A stretch of 36,348 nt of DNA from the NCBI GenBank assembly GCA_030700225.1, contig JAUYJT010000045.1, positions 1-36,348 on the forward strand, written 5' to 3'. Shown here piece after piece: positions 23,395 to 31,223 of the stretch. Both the position numbers and the translations under genes were made by a program. Position 1 is the first letter of the stretch. Each line of letters opens with the position of its first letter. The DNA comes from Candidatus Nanopelagicales bacterium (GTDB lineage: Bacteria; Actinomycetota; Actinomycetes; S36-B12; GCA-2699445). The notes below the pieces were generated by a model. The model searched no databases. It saw only the letters and a program-made list of their open reading frames with translations, and was not told the origin of the DNA.

Positions 23395-23804
23395 GGGCCG
23401 GAGCCTACAGGGGGCTTGGCGAATCGGGTCTGGAAGTCCCCGCGGTCGACGATCGCCCGGGATACGCGACCGCTGAGCACCTGCTTGTTGATGCCGTCTG
23501 GCTGGCAGTTGTGTGCCGTGACATCGAAGTCGATGCGGCTGCCGGTACTCGCCGAAACCACGGCACACACCTCGACTTCCGCGCCGACAGGGGAGGCGGC
23601 CAGATGCTTGACGTCAATGGCCACTCCGACGGACGTCTGACCCGGCGCCAGCAGCGACACCGCCGCGAGAACCGTCGCGGCCTCTGCCCAGGCGATCAGC
23701 CTCGGGGTTGCCAGCACCGCCACATCGCCACTGCCGAGCGACTCCGCTGTGTCGGCGGGGCCGACGACTCGCACGACGGCAGCCCGATTCGTGGTTGAAC
23801 CCAT
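23391..23804 (-). CDS. Hotdog-fold thioesterase (FlK-like)
   Basis: A 137-residue single hotdog domain similar to the fluoroacetyl-CoA thioesterase FlK family: TPRLIAWAEAATVLAAV carries the helix Glu, and GQTSVGVAIDVKHLAASPVGAEVEV the strand with the conserved His. It would hydrolyse an acyl-CoA or act as an acyl-CoA housekeeping enzyme. The ATG at 23804 (MGSTTNRAAVV) was chosen. A longer start at 23861 would overlap pilT. It lies 13 bases after pilT and overlaps the crotonase start by four bases, so all three may be co-transcribed. Confidence 0.8.
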   Translation of the reverse strand: MGSTTNRAAVVRVVGPADTAESLGSGDVAVLATPRLIAWAEAATVLAAVSLLAPGQTSVGVAIDVKHLAASPVGAEVEVCAVVSASTGSRIDFDVTAHNCQPDGINKQVLSGRVSRAIVDRGDFQTRFAKPPVGSGP

Positions 23805-23817
23805 TGTGCGCCCGCTC

Positions 23818-24948
23818 TCAGGTGGCCAGGCCGAGTCGCCGAAGCTCAACGGCAAGGTCATGAGGGTTAGTGGAGCATGCCAGAGCGGCGTCCATGGTTA
23901 TCACGCCCTCCGCGAAGAGCTTCGTGAGGTGCTGATCAAAAGTCTGCATGCCGTAATAGGAACCCTCGGCCACGAGTTGGCCGATCGTCGACGTCTTCTC
24001 CGCGTCGGCGATGGCATCCGCCACGCGCCCGGTATTTATGCAGACCTCCATAGCGACGACACGGCCTTCCTCGCCCTTCTTGGGGACCAGCCGCTGACAC
24101 AGTATCCCGCGCAGAGAGCCAGCCAGGCTAAGCCGAGCCTGGCGCTGCTCGTGCGGAGGGAAGAAGTCGATGATGCGCGCGATCGTCTCTTCGGCGTCAA
24201 CGGTGTGGAGGGTCGACATCACGAAGTGGCCCGTCTCGGCGGCTGATATCGCGGCCCTGACGGTCTCAATATCTCTCATTTCCCCCACGAGGATCACGTC
24301 GGGGTCCTGCCGCATGGCCGCGCGCATCGCCACAGCGAAGCTCGCGGTGTCCACATGCACTTCGCGCTGATTGATCATGGCGACGTCATCGGTGTGCAGG
24401 ACCTCGATCGGGTCTTCGATGGTGACGATGTGGACCTCGCGCGTCCTGTTGATGTGATCAACCATCCCGGCGAGCGTGGTGGTCTTTCCGCAGCCGGTCG
24501 GTCCGGTAACGAGGACAAGACCACGCGGCTCCAGCGATAGGGGCGCTATGACGTCCGGCAGCCCCAACTCGGACAAAGGAACAGCCCCCATCAACACCGC
24601 CCGGAAGACCAGTCCGACCGAGCCGCGCTGGCGGAATGCGTTGACCCGGAAGCGGCCCACTTGCTTCATCGAGTAGGCGAAGTCCGCCTCGTTGGTCTCG
24701 TCGAACTTGTCAACCAGGTCGCTTCGCAGGACCTCATGGGCCATGTGCTCTGTGTCGGACGCCGACAGAGCGGGGACATCTAGGTGCCGCAGCCGACCGT
24801 CAACTCGGATTCGAGGTGGCGATCCGACCTTGCAATGTAGGTCCGAGCCGCCCGACTCGGCCAGCGCCCGAAGGAACGGCAACACCGACATCGGGGCACG
24901 GTTCTTGGCAAACCGATCTCGAGCTCCGCCGGAAGTCCTCGTGCTCAC
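23818..24948 (-). CDS. pilT: Twitching-motility (pilus retraction) ATPase PilT
   Basis: A 376-residue type IV pilus retraction ATPase. The N-terminal part has SGGSDLHCKVGSPPRIRVDGRL. Walker A is GPTGCGKT (149-156). The Asp box VHIVTIEDPIEVLH, Walker B-containing QDPDVILVGEMRD and His box TGHFVMSTLHT follow. A LCQRLVPK segment marks PilT. I chose the GTG at 24948 because GGTGAGGAT precedes it. An ATG at 24891 is a shorter alternative, and the open frame back to 25317 crosses bL37. No other pilus gene is adjacent; PilB lies 7 kb away. Confidence 0.93.
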   Translation of the reverse strand: MSTRTSGGARDRFAKNRAPMSVLPFLRALAESGGSDLHCKVGSPPRIRVDGRLRHLDVPALSASDTEHMAHEVLRSDLVDKFDETNEADFAYSMKQVGRFRVNAFRQRGSVGLVFRAVLMGAVPLSELGLPDVIAPLSLEPRGLVLVTGPTGCGKTTTLAGMVDHINRTREVHIVTIEDPIEVLHTDDVAMINQREVHVDTASFAVAMRAAMRQDPDVILVGEMRDIETVRAAISAAETGHFVMSTLHTVDAEETIARIIDFFPPHEQRQARLSLAGSLRGILCQRLVPKKGEEGRVVAMEVCINTGRVADAIADAEKTSTIGQLVAEGSYYGMQTFDQHLTKLFAEGVITMDAALACSTNPHDLAVELRRLGLAT

Positions 24949-25016
24949 CGCATCCTCACCGATCGCTAGTCTGGGTCGGCCCGCTGGCCCTGGTCTCAAT
25001 GCTATCGGCGCGGGGC

Positions 25017-25022
25017 TACGCT
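25017..25022 (+). promoter_or_regulatory. Possible -10 TACGCT for bL37
   Basis: TACGCT fits TANNNT and lies 36 bases before the bL37 ATG, which also has a GGAGG ribosome-binding site. No -35 recognised. Confidence 0.3.
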
Positions 25023-25058
25023 TGTGATGTTCAAAGAAACGAAGCACCGGAGGACTCC

Positions 25059-25133
25059 ATGAGCAGGCGCACGCGTAAGCGCAAGGCGCGCAAGAAGAGC
25101 AACGCCAACGGCGGGAAGCGCCCCAACGCCTGA
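25059..25133 (+). CDS. 50S ribosomal protein bL37 (24 residues)
   Basis: A very short basic protein, beginning MSRRTRKRKARKK and ending GGKRPNA, encoded by 25 codons with a GGAGG site five bases before the ATG. The Arg/Lys-rich start and the GKRPN end match bL37 as found in mycobacterial 70S structures, as I remember that sequence. It is normally missed by gene callers. It stands alone between pilT (divergent) and rsrA (convergent). Confidence 0.78.
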   Translation: MSRRTRKRKARKKSNANGGKRPNA

Positions 25134-25166
25134 CCGACACTCGCAGCCACTGGCTGCCTCTTGGAG

Positions 25167-25436
25167 CTAGCTGGTCGCCCCAGTGGCCTGGAACTCGGTG
25201 ATGCGAGTGATTATCTTGGACTTCAGCTCCGCGGGCGCTGGCCCGCCAGCGCAGGATCGCATCACTAATTGACAGACCATTTGCTCGATCCCGACTTGTC
25301 TGTAGCAATGAGCGCACTTGACCAGGTGTCGCTTGATCGCTTCAGTCTCCGACGAGCCCATCTCTCCGTCCAAGTACTCGTAGACGTGATCGATCACCTC
25401 GCCGCAGTCGATATCGGTCGTATCGGAGCAGTTCAT
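25167..25436 (-). CDS. rsrA: Zinc anti-sigma factor RsrA/RshA
   Basis: An 89-residue redox-sensing ZAS-family anti-sigma factor. Residues C3, C11, H37, C41 and C44 (HLVKCAHC) stand at the same numbers as in Streptomyces RsrA. There His37, Cys41, Cys44 and Cys11/Cys3 bind zinc and form the disulfide that releases SigR. Two extra cysteines (C55, C62) occur later. The ATG at 25436 overlaps the sigR stop (ATGA), so the pair is coupled. It would hold SigR inactive until thiol oxidation. Confidence 0.93.
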   Translation of the reverse strand: MNCSDTTDIDCGEVIDHVYEYLDGEMGSSETEAIKRHLVKCAHCYRQVGIEQMVCQLVMRSCAGGPAPAELKSKIITRITEFQATGATS

Positions 25437-26080
25437 GGCTCCACCTCCCTGATCTGCGCGAGACCTCGTTCGCGGGCATAGTCGGCCAACAGATGCCGCA
25501 TCTGTCTGCGTCCCCGGTGCAATCGGGACATGACCGTTCCGACCGGCGTGCCCATGATCTCGGCTATTTCCTTGTAAGCGAAGCCTTCGACGTCAGCAAG
25601 GTAGACGGCTATCCGGAATTCCTCGGGAAGCCTCCCAAGCGCGTCAACCACGTCCTCGTCCGGCAGATGGGCCAGTGCTTCGATTTCCGGTGGCCGGAGT
25701 CCCTCCGTCGGCTGCGCGCCGACCTTCGCGAGTTGCCAGTCCTCAAACTCCCCCATGGCGACCTGCTGCGGCCGCCTCTGTCGGCGCCGGTAGCTGTTGA
25801 TGTAGGCATTCGTGAGAATACGGAACAGCCACGCCTTGATGTTCGTCCCGTCGGCGTACTGGTGGAAGCTCGAATACGCCCTAACGAAGGTGTCCTGAAC
25901 CAAGTCCTCAGCATCAGTTGGGTTGCGTGTCATCCGGAGCGCGGCACCGTACAGCTGATCCATGTGGGGCAGCGCGTCCCGCTCGAAGCGAGACTTGCGC
26001 TCCGACTCGGTCTCCGCGGGTCCGGTCGGCCCCGGCGGCTCGGCAGCGCGCTCCAGATCCCGCCCGCGGGATTCACTCAT
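25433..26080 (-). CDS. sigR: Thiol-stress RNA polymerase sigma factor (SigR/SigH, ECF)
   Basis: A 215-residue ECF sigma factor. Region 2 reads [37 protein letters not shown] and continues [25 protein letters not shown]. Region 4 is [45 protein letters not shown]. It would control thioredoxin, mycothiol and protein-repair genes under disulfide stress. The ATG at 26080 has GGGAG three bases upstream. A SigR-type promoter at 26110-26138 excludes the longer start at 26125. rsrA overlaps its stop. Confidence 0.94.
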   Translation of the reverse strand: MSESRGRDLERAAEPPGPTGPAETESERKSRFERDALPHMDQLYGAALRMTRNPTDAEDLVQDTFVRAYSSFHQYADGTNIKAWLFRILTNAYINSYRRRQRRPQQVAMGEFEDWQLAKVGAQPTEGLRPPEIEALAHLPDEDVVDALGRLPEEFRIAVYLADVEGFAYKEIAEIMGTPVGTVMSRLHRGRRQMRHLLADYARERGLAQIREVEP

Positions 26081-26109
26081 CGTCTCCCAGCCTATCTCGC
26101 GCGCTGGCA

Positions 26110-26138
26110 AACGATCCACGCTCATCAGGCCAGATTCC
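26110..26138 (-). promoter_or_regulatory. SigR/SigH-type promoter, likely autoregulatory
   Basis: On the minus strand GGAAT (26134-26138) and CGTT-containing -10 (GTT at 26110-26112) are separated by 21 bases. The actinobacterial SigR/SigH consensus is GGAAY-N17-22-GTT; 21 is at the long end. It lies 29 bases before the sigR ATG, so SigR probably drives its own operon. Confidence 0.5.
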
Positions 26139-26171
26139 ACGTCGCCTCCGGAGTTGACACAACTACCCTCA

Positions 26172-26918
26172 TCAACGCGGCAACAACGGTCCGCCATTCC
26201 CAGTGCGGTGCAGCAGCGCCATCCTCGCGCCCTCAACCAGCACCATGGCTACCTCATCTGACGTGACATTCGCCTTCGCGGGCGTCTGGAAGGAGTGATC
26301 CGACAGCGGAACGGACAGCACAGCACCTCTGGCACCACCATCGGCGAGCGCCGCGGCGACTTCCAGCGGGGTCCCCATGGCATCGCGCTCTCCCTGCAGA
26401 ACCGTCAGCGGCATGAGCTTGGCCGCAGCCACCAGTTCGGCACAACGATCCGCTGCCGGGGCCTTGCCACGGTTGTGCAGGGGGAAAGACAAGCACATGA
26501 CCGCGTCGGCCTCGACAGACGCGGCAGCGCGGCAGGCGACTCTCGCCCCATGACTCCTTCCACCTACGACAAGGCGTCGCAGTCCCTCGCCCGAACGGCG
26601 CAAGTCAGTGACGACCTCACGAAACGCGGCTTCGAGCTTCGGCATTCCGTCGCTGGCGTGTCGGCCAGCCGCGACCCACGGCTGCTCCACCTGGATCACG
26701 GCCACGCCAATATCCGGCAGACTGCGCGCGAGCACGTTGAGGTCCCAGCTATCGATCCCGTGCTTGTCGGCGCCCTGACCAAGAACCAGAGTCGCCCGCG
26801 GTACCCCCCTGGGTACGGGGAAGTAGTGTGCTTTGGCAATGCCGACTGTCGTCTCGATCTCCCGGACTGTGTCCCTGGCCAGCACGTTGCCATCTTCGCG
26901 GGCCCAGAGCCCAGGCAC
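26172..26918 (-). CDS. Alpha/beta hydrolase (KANL3/Tex30-like)
   Basis: A 248-residue hydrolase-fold protein. The nucleophile elbow is [10 protein letters not shown] (Ser122), the acid is probably the Asp of [10 protein letters not shown] and the His that of SDHSFQTP. The overall pattern [17 protein letters not shown] fits the KANL3/Tex30-like group of dienelactone-hydrolase-related proteins, whose substrates are unknown. The start is uncertain: GTG 26918 gives the longest protein, but a GTG at 26885 is also possible, and neither has a clear ribosome-binding site. It is followed by the sigR promoter. Confidence 0.75.
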   Translation of the reverse strand: MPGLWAREDGNVLARDTVREIETTVGIAKAHYFPVPRGVPRATLVLGQGADKHGIDSWDLNVLARSLPDIGVAVIQVEQPWVAAGRHASDGMPKLEAAFREVVTDLRRSGEGLRRLVVGGRSHGARVACRAAASVEADAVMCLSFPLHNRGKAPAADRCAELVAAAKLMPLTVLQGERDAMGTPLEVAAALADGGARGAVLSVPLSDHSFQTPAKANVTSDEVAMVLVEGARMALLHRTGNGGPLLPR

Positions 26919-26948
26919 AAGCGGCGAGCAGCCCCCGATCCGTCGCGA

Positions 26949-27671
26949 TCAGGTCCCGGGAGGAACTGGCTGAAGAAGCTGAGGTCCGTTATTCCGCACG
27001 TTGTTCACCGCAGAGCTGACGGGATCCGCCCGCAGCCACCCAGGCGACACTGGCCGCAGCACGCCCAGGACCTCAGGTCCGACTGCGGGATTCAGCCACT
27101 CATCCCACAGATCCGGCTCCAGGCATACGGGCATCCTGTCGTGGATGCGACCCAGGTCCGCCTCGGCTTTCGTCGTGATCACCGTCGTCGTCCGCAGCAA
27201 GGAAGCCGGATCGTCCTCAGGGACTTCTGGATCCCGCCAGAACTCGTACAAGCCAGCCATGGCCAGAACCGACCCATCGGCCGGACGGATGAAGAACGGT
27301 TGCTTGACTGGCTTGTGCCCTACGGGCCCGGAAGGCGTGTACCACTCGAAGTAGCCATCGGCGGGAAGCAGGCACCTCCTGCTCGCCAGAGCCCTGCGAA
27401 AGGCGGGTTTGGTCGCCACGGTCTCCACCCGGGCATTGATCATGCGGCTGCCGATGGCCGCGCTCTTCGCCCATGGCGGTACCAAACCCCACTTCGCCAC
27501 GTTCAGCTCGCGGCGCAGTCTGTCACCCTTGAGCCGGTCCATGACCGCGTAGACGCGCTTGGATGGAGCCACGTTGTAGTCAGGCGGAAGCGCTTCATCG
27601 GTCGCGCGGTCGATCCCGAACTCCACTACCAGCTTGGCCTTGTCCCGACTCGCCGCGTAGCGTCCGCACAT
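26949..27671 (-). CDS. SRAP-domain abasic-site protein (HMCES/YedK)
   Basis: A 240-residue SRAP protein that crosslinks to abasic sites in single-stranded DNA through Cys2 and shields them. Processing leaves Cys2 as N-terminus, matching MCGRYAAS. Other family signatures are PDYNVAPS, WGLVPPWAK, MINARVETV, RRCLLPADGYFEW (catalytic Glu) and GRIHDRMPVCL (active-site His). The ATG at 27671 is therefore preferred over the open frame to 27701. The upstream gene on the same strand stops one base earlier, implying co-transcription with an unrecognised secreted protein. Confidence 0.95.
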   Translation of the reverse strand: MCGRYAASRDKAKLVVEFGIDRATDEALPPDYNVAPSKRVYAVMDRLKGDRLRRELNVAKWGLVPPWAKSAAIGSRMINARVETVATKPAFRRALASRRCLLPADGYFEWYTPSGPVGHKPVKQPFFIRPADGSVLAMAGLYEFWRDPEVPEDDPASLLRTTTVITTKAEADLGRIHDRMPVCLEPDLWDEWLNPAVGPEVLGVLRPVSPGWLRADPVSSAVNNVRNNGPQLLQPVPPGT

Positions 27672-27672
27672 G

Positions 27673-28737
27673 TCACAGCGGCCCGTCGCTGGCCCACCCA
27701 CTCCACCGGAAACCGGAAACGCTCGAAGGCTCGGGTTGCGACTTGAACGGCGCAGGGGGGAACCAGGGAGTGATATTCAGCTTTCTGTGGTGAGGCAGTA
27801 GCAGAATCCGGACACGTTCGCGGGAGCGTGTGCGATCGCCGATGGTCGCGGTTCGATGCACCTGGACGCGCCAGCTCCTCTCTCCTGCCACGTGGATTGG
27901 GTCGCGCAGGGATGCGCTGAATGAAGCCGACCGTCCACTCCGTCGCATGTAGCGCACCCTAAGACCCAGATACTTGCCGATGCGCCGTACGTCCTCCCGC
28001 GGTATGTAGCCGACTCGGCTGGCGAGAACAGACGCCACCTTGACCTTCATCCTCCAGGCGTGGCGGGCACGCGACAGCACAGAACGTCTCGGCGCTCCGA
28101 TCCGGTAGGAGTAGAGGGACGAGGCTCCGTTCGTACGCTTCGACATCCGCGACACACGTTTTGGGTGTGCGATCCCCGAGGAAATGTCAAGAAGTGCGCC
28201 TATTGTCTCCGACTCCAGCGCATCAAGATCGATCGTTGACCTTTCCCGTTTCGGAATCGGGACTCCCATGACGAGGTGCCGATTCTGGGCCCGTGTGGTC
28301 TTCCAGGTGGCCGCGGCGACTATCTCACCGCCGCGGCGAGGTCCTCTGTTGAATCCCACGTTGATCGCGAGCTGACTCGCACTCGTGTCGAATCTCCTCG
28401 TTGTTGACCCAACCATGTGGAATCGCGCCCATGTCGAGCCCGCGTCACTGGTCACCGCGAACATGCCGTCAGCGAACGCGACATCCAACTCAGCCTTCGG
28501 AATGGAACGTCGGCCCGCCGACCCGAACATGCTGACCCGCGCGGTGAGACCGTCCCTGGAGATCGCGTCGCCCGCCTGTAGAGCAGCCTCAATCTCAGCG
28601 AGCAGCTTGCGAACTTCGCTGGGCGACGAGGAAGCGGGCGTTGCCGCAGCCGCCGGACCCGAGAGCACGGAAGCGCCCACACACACACCTGCCAGAGCGG
28701 CAACGACCCTTGGAGAGAACAAGAGCAGCGACTTCAC
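27673..28737 (-). CDS. Unrecognised secreted protein
   Basis: A 354-residue protein I do not recognise. Residues 1-32 form a Sec signal peptide with hydrophobic core and an AAAA cleavage region (LSGPAAAATP). The next 80 residues resemble an extracellular sensor or lipoprotein-like fold, with SEVRKLLAEIEAALQAGD and FADGMFAVTSDAG. The C-terminal 200 residues are basic, with many Arg/Ser. No lipobox, membrane helix after the signal or repeat is visible. GTG 28737 is chosen because AAGGGGGA precedes it; TTG 28740 is the alternative. It ends one base before the SRAP gene. Confidence 0.7.
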   Translation of the reverse strand: MKSLLLFSPRVVAALAGVCVGASVLSGPAAAATPASSSPSEVRKLLAEIEAALQAGDAISRDGLTARVSMFGSAGRRSIPKAELDVAFADGMFAVTSDAGSTWARFHMVGSTTRRFDTSASQLAINVGFNRGPRRGGEIVAAATWKTTRAQNRHLVMGVPIPKRERSTIDLDALESETIGALLDISSGIAHPKRVSRMSKRTNGASSLYSYRIGAPRRSVLSRARHAWRMKVKVASVLASRVGYIPREDVRRIGKYLGLRVRYMRRSGRSASFSASLRDPIHVAGERSWRVQVHRTATIGDRTRSRERVRILLLPHHRKLNITPWFPPAPFKSQPEPSSVSGFRWSGWASDGPL

Positions 28738-28787
28738 CAATCCCCCTTCTCAGATGTCAACTGTCAACGGCGACCGAACAGCGCCAC

Positions 28788-29759
28788 CTACGCCGGAGGC
28801 GTGAACTTCTGGGTCCTCTGGAAACCCGCCGCGCGGCCCTTTCCTGCGATCACAAGCGCCATCTTGCGGCTAGCCTCATCGATCATCTCGTCGCCCATCA
28901 TGACCGCGCCCATCGCGCCACCCTCGGCCGACGTGTAGTACGCGTAGGCGTCAAGTATCAGTTCGGCGTGATCGTAGTCTTCCTGCCGGGGGCTATAGAC
29001 CTCGTTCGCGGCTTCCACCTGGCCCGGATGAAGAACCCACTTGCCGTCGAAGCCGAGGGCGGCGCTGCGGCTGGCCACGCGCCTGAATCCGTCCACATCA
29101 CGAATCTGAAGGTACGGCCCGTCGATCGCCTGCTTGTCGTGAGCGCGGGCCGCCATGAGGATCCTCATGAGGATGTAGTGGTAGGCGTCGCCGACGTCAT
29201 ATCCAGGCGGCTGCTCCCCCACGACCAGCGACTTCATGTTGATGCTGGCCATGAAGTCCGCCGGGCCGAAGATGATCGTCTCAACACGTGGAGACGCGGT
29301 CGCGATCGCGTCAACGTTGACCAAGCCGAGCGCGTTCTCGATCTGCGCTTCGATGCCGATTCGGCCCAACTCGAACCCCATGGTCTTCTCGATCTGAGTC
29401 AGGATCACGTCCAGCCAGTTCACCTGCTCGGCGGTCTGCACCTTGGGCAGCATGACGCAGTCCAGGTTCTGCCCGGCGTTCTCGACGACCTCCACGACAT
29501 CCAGGTAAGTCCACTGCGTGGTCAGGTCATTCACGCGAACGACGCGCACTTTCTCGTCGTAGCCACCTTCGTTGAGGGCGGCCACGACGTTCTTGCGCGC
29601 TTCAGGCTTCGCGATTGGAGCCACGGAGTCCTCCAGATCCATGAAGATCTGGTCGGCTGGCAAGCCCTTCGCCTTCTCAAGCATCTTTGGACTGGAACCC
29701 GGAACCGCGAGATTGGAGCGTCGCGCACGCAGCGAGCGGGTAGTTGACTGGTCGGCCAT
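28788..29759 (-). CDS. HpcH/HpaI-type CoA ester lyase (L-malyl-CoA/beta-methylmalyl-CoA lyase-like)
   Basis: A 323-residue TIM-barrel lyase of the citrate-lyase-beta/malyl-CoA-lyase group. The opening has RRSNLAVPGSSPKMLEKA with the CoA-contacting Arg. IFMDLEDSVAP gives Glu/Asp for Mg2+. IEAQIENALGLVNVDAIA and IIFGPADFMASI carry the second metal-binding acids. It could cleave malyl-CoA to glyoxylate and acetyl-CoA, or methylmalyl-CoA to glyoxylate and propionyl-CoA. The ATG at 29759 has AAGGTG upstream. No neighbouring glyoxylate-pathway gene confirms the pathway. Confidence 0.88.
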   Translation of the reverse strand: MADQSTTRSLRARRSNLAVPGSSPKMLEKAKGLPADQIFMDLEDSVAPIAKPEARKNVVAALNEGGYDEKVRVVRVNDLTTQWTYLDVVEVVENAGQNLDCVMLPKVQTAEQVNWLDVILTQIEKTMGFELGRIGIEAQIENALGLVNVDAIATASPRVETIIFGPADFMASINMKSLVVGEQPPGYDVGDAYHYILMRILMAARAHDKQAIDGPYLQIRDVDGFRRVASRSAALGFDGKWVLHPGQVEAANEVYSPRQEDYDHAELILDAYAYYTSAEGGAMGAVMMGDEMIDEASRKMALVIAGKGRAAGFQRTQKFTPPA

Positions 29760-29914
29760 CAGGTCACCTTCCATGCTGAGGCGCCCCTAGCGGCTTCCCG
29801 TCCAGACGCGCGAGGACTCAGCGTTAACGGTATCTGGCAGGAGCGGGACGTCAGCCAAAGGGGCCGCCGACAGCGTGCCAGGGCGAAGACCCCGCCCGCG
29901 AGCCCCTGCGCCGG

Positions 29915-29920
29915 TAGCCT
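29915..29920 (+). promoter_or_regulatory. -10 hexamer TAGCCT before a leaderless MgtE-like gene
   Basis: TAGCCT ends seven bases before the GTG at 29928. It is the same hexamer seen before cysG and the lipid kinase. No ribosome-binding site intervenes. Confidence 0.45.
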
Positions 29921-29927
29921 GCCGAGT

Positions 29928-31223
29928 GTGAGCCACTCATCAACGCGAGTGTTCCTGGCTCGGCTCGCCGGGGTTCCCGCCTTTGACCCCAACGGCGACC
30001 AGGTCGGGAAAGTGCGCGACTTCGTCGTGACCGTAGGCGCCGACGGCCCTCCGCACGTCCTGGGGTTGCTGACAGAGGTGCCAGTCCGTCGACGCATTTT
30101 CCTGCCAATTTCCCGCGTACGCTCCTTCGCGGCCGGTCAGGTTGTGGTCAGCGGTCTTGTGAATCTGCGCAGGTTTGAGCAACGTCGCTCAGAGACTCTC
30201 GTCATGGGGGAGTTACTGGATCGTCGGCTGACTCTGCTCGCGGATGGCACAACGGTGACGCTGACCGATGTGGCAATTGAGCAGAGCCGAACCAGCGACT
30301 GGTACGTGACAGCGCTGTACGTGCGGCGAGGCGGCAGGTTCGGCCGTCGCGGAGACAGCTTCGTGGTGGACTGGGACGAAGTGTCCGGCCTGGGCCGTGC
30401 CGATCCCACACAAGGCGCTGACGAGCTCCTCGCCAAGATCGCCCGTCTACGACCCGCGGACGTCGCGCACATGCTTCACGAACTGCCAGACGCCCGCAGG
30501 GCCCAAGTGGCCCTGGCCCTGGAGGACAGCCGACTGGCGGACATCCTCGAGGAACTACCCGACGACGACCGCGTTGAGATCCTGTCTGCCATGGACGTGG
30601 AGAGAGCGGCCGATGTACTAGAGCAGATGGATCCCGACGACGCCGCCGACTTGATCTCAGACTTGAACCCGCCGCAGGCGACCGAACTCCTGGGGCGGAT
30701 GGAGCCAGATGATGCGGATGACATCAGGCTGCTGCTCACCTACGACGAGCGAACCGCCGGTGGACTGATGACAACCGAGCCGGTGATCGTGGGTCCGGAC
30801 GCGACCGTGGCCGACGCCCTGGCTCGGATAAGGGAATCCGACGTACCGCCCGCACTCGCCTCACAGGTCTACGTCGCGCGCCCGCCGCTGGAGTCGCCGA
30901 CCGGCAGGTACCTAGGCGCGGCGCACTTCCAGGCTCTGCTGCGCGAGCCACCGTTCTCTCTGGTTTCGGCGATCGTGGACTCCGAGCTCACACCGATCTC
31001 CGCTCAGACCCCACTGAGCGAGGTGACTCGATACTTCGCCGCGTACAACCTGGTCGCGGCTCCAGTCGTGGACGGCGCCGACCACTTGCTAGGCGCCGTG
31101 ACGGTCGATGACGTCTTGGACCACATGCTTCCTGATGACTGGCGGGAAGTGCCCCCACCCCGCGACGCGGACGACGATACGCCAGGACCGCGATCAGGCG
31201 GGGACGTGACCCATGGCCGATAG
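29928..31223 (+). CDS. Soluble MgtE-N/CBS protein with PRC-barrel start
   Basis: A 431-residue protein with three parts. Residues 8-130 look like PRC-barrel repeats (GVPAFDPNGDQVGKVRDFVV and again VVDWDEVSGLG near 145). Residues 160-275 are the MgtE intracellular N-domain (ELLAKIARLRPADVAHMLHELP and EILSAMDVERAADVLEQMDPDDAADLI). Residues 280-410 are paired CBS domains (TVADALARIRESD and APVVDGADHLLGAVTVDDVLDHM). The membrane domain of MgtE is missing, so it cannot transport Mg2+ itself. It may sense Mg2+ or nucleotides. The GTG at 29928 looks leaderless; the 3' end overlaps the DUF1003 gene. Confidence 0.88.
   Translation: MSHSSTRVFLARLAGVPAFDPNGDQVGKVRDFVVTVGADGPPHVLGLLTEVPVRRRIFLPISRVRSFAAGQVVVSGLVNLRRFEQRRSETLVMGELLDRRLTLLADGTTVTLTDVAIEQSRTSDWYVTALYVRRGGRFGRRGDSFVVDWDEVSGLGRADPTQGADELLAKIARLRPADVAHMLHELPDARRAQVALALEDSRLADILEELPDDDRVEILSAMDVERAADVLEQMDPDDAADLISDLNPPQATELLGRMEPDDADDIRLLLTYDERTAGGLMTTEPVIVGPDATVADALARIRESDVPPALASQVYVARPPLESPTGRYLGAAHFQALLREPPFSLVSAIVDSELTPISAQTPLSEVTRYFAAYNLVAAPVVDGADHLLGAVTVDDVLDHMLPDDWREVPPPRDADDDTPGPRSGGDVTHGR

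Noticed and set aside
24949-25317. N-terminal extension of PilT by 123 residues
   Set aside because: It would overlap bL37 and part of the rsrA 3' end, contains no PilT sequence, and the GTG at 24948 has a proper ribosome-binding site.
26295-27746. A 483-residue open frame on the plus strand
   Set aside because: It lies antisense to the alpha/beta hydrolase and the SRAP gene, both of which show full family motifs. Its own product is Arg/His/Pro-rich with no recognisable domain, as expected for a GC-rich shadow frame.
28641-29747. A 368-residue plus-strand frame opposite the malyl-CoA-lyase-like gene
   Set aside because: The product is Arg/His/Leu-rich and without domain pattern, while the opposite strand has a complete metal site and a good ribosome-binding site.
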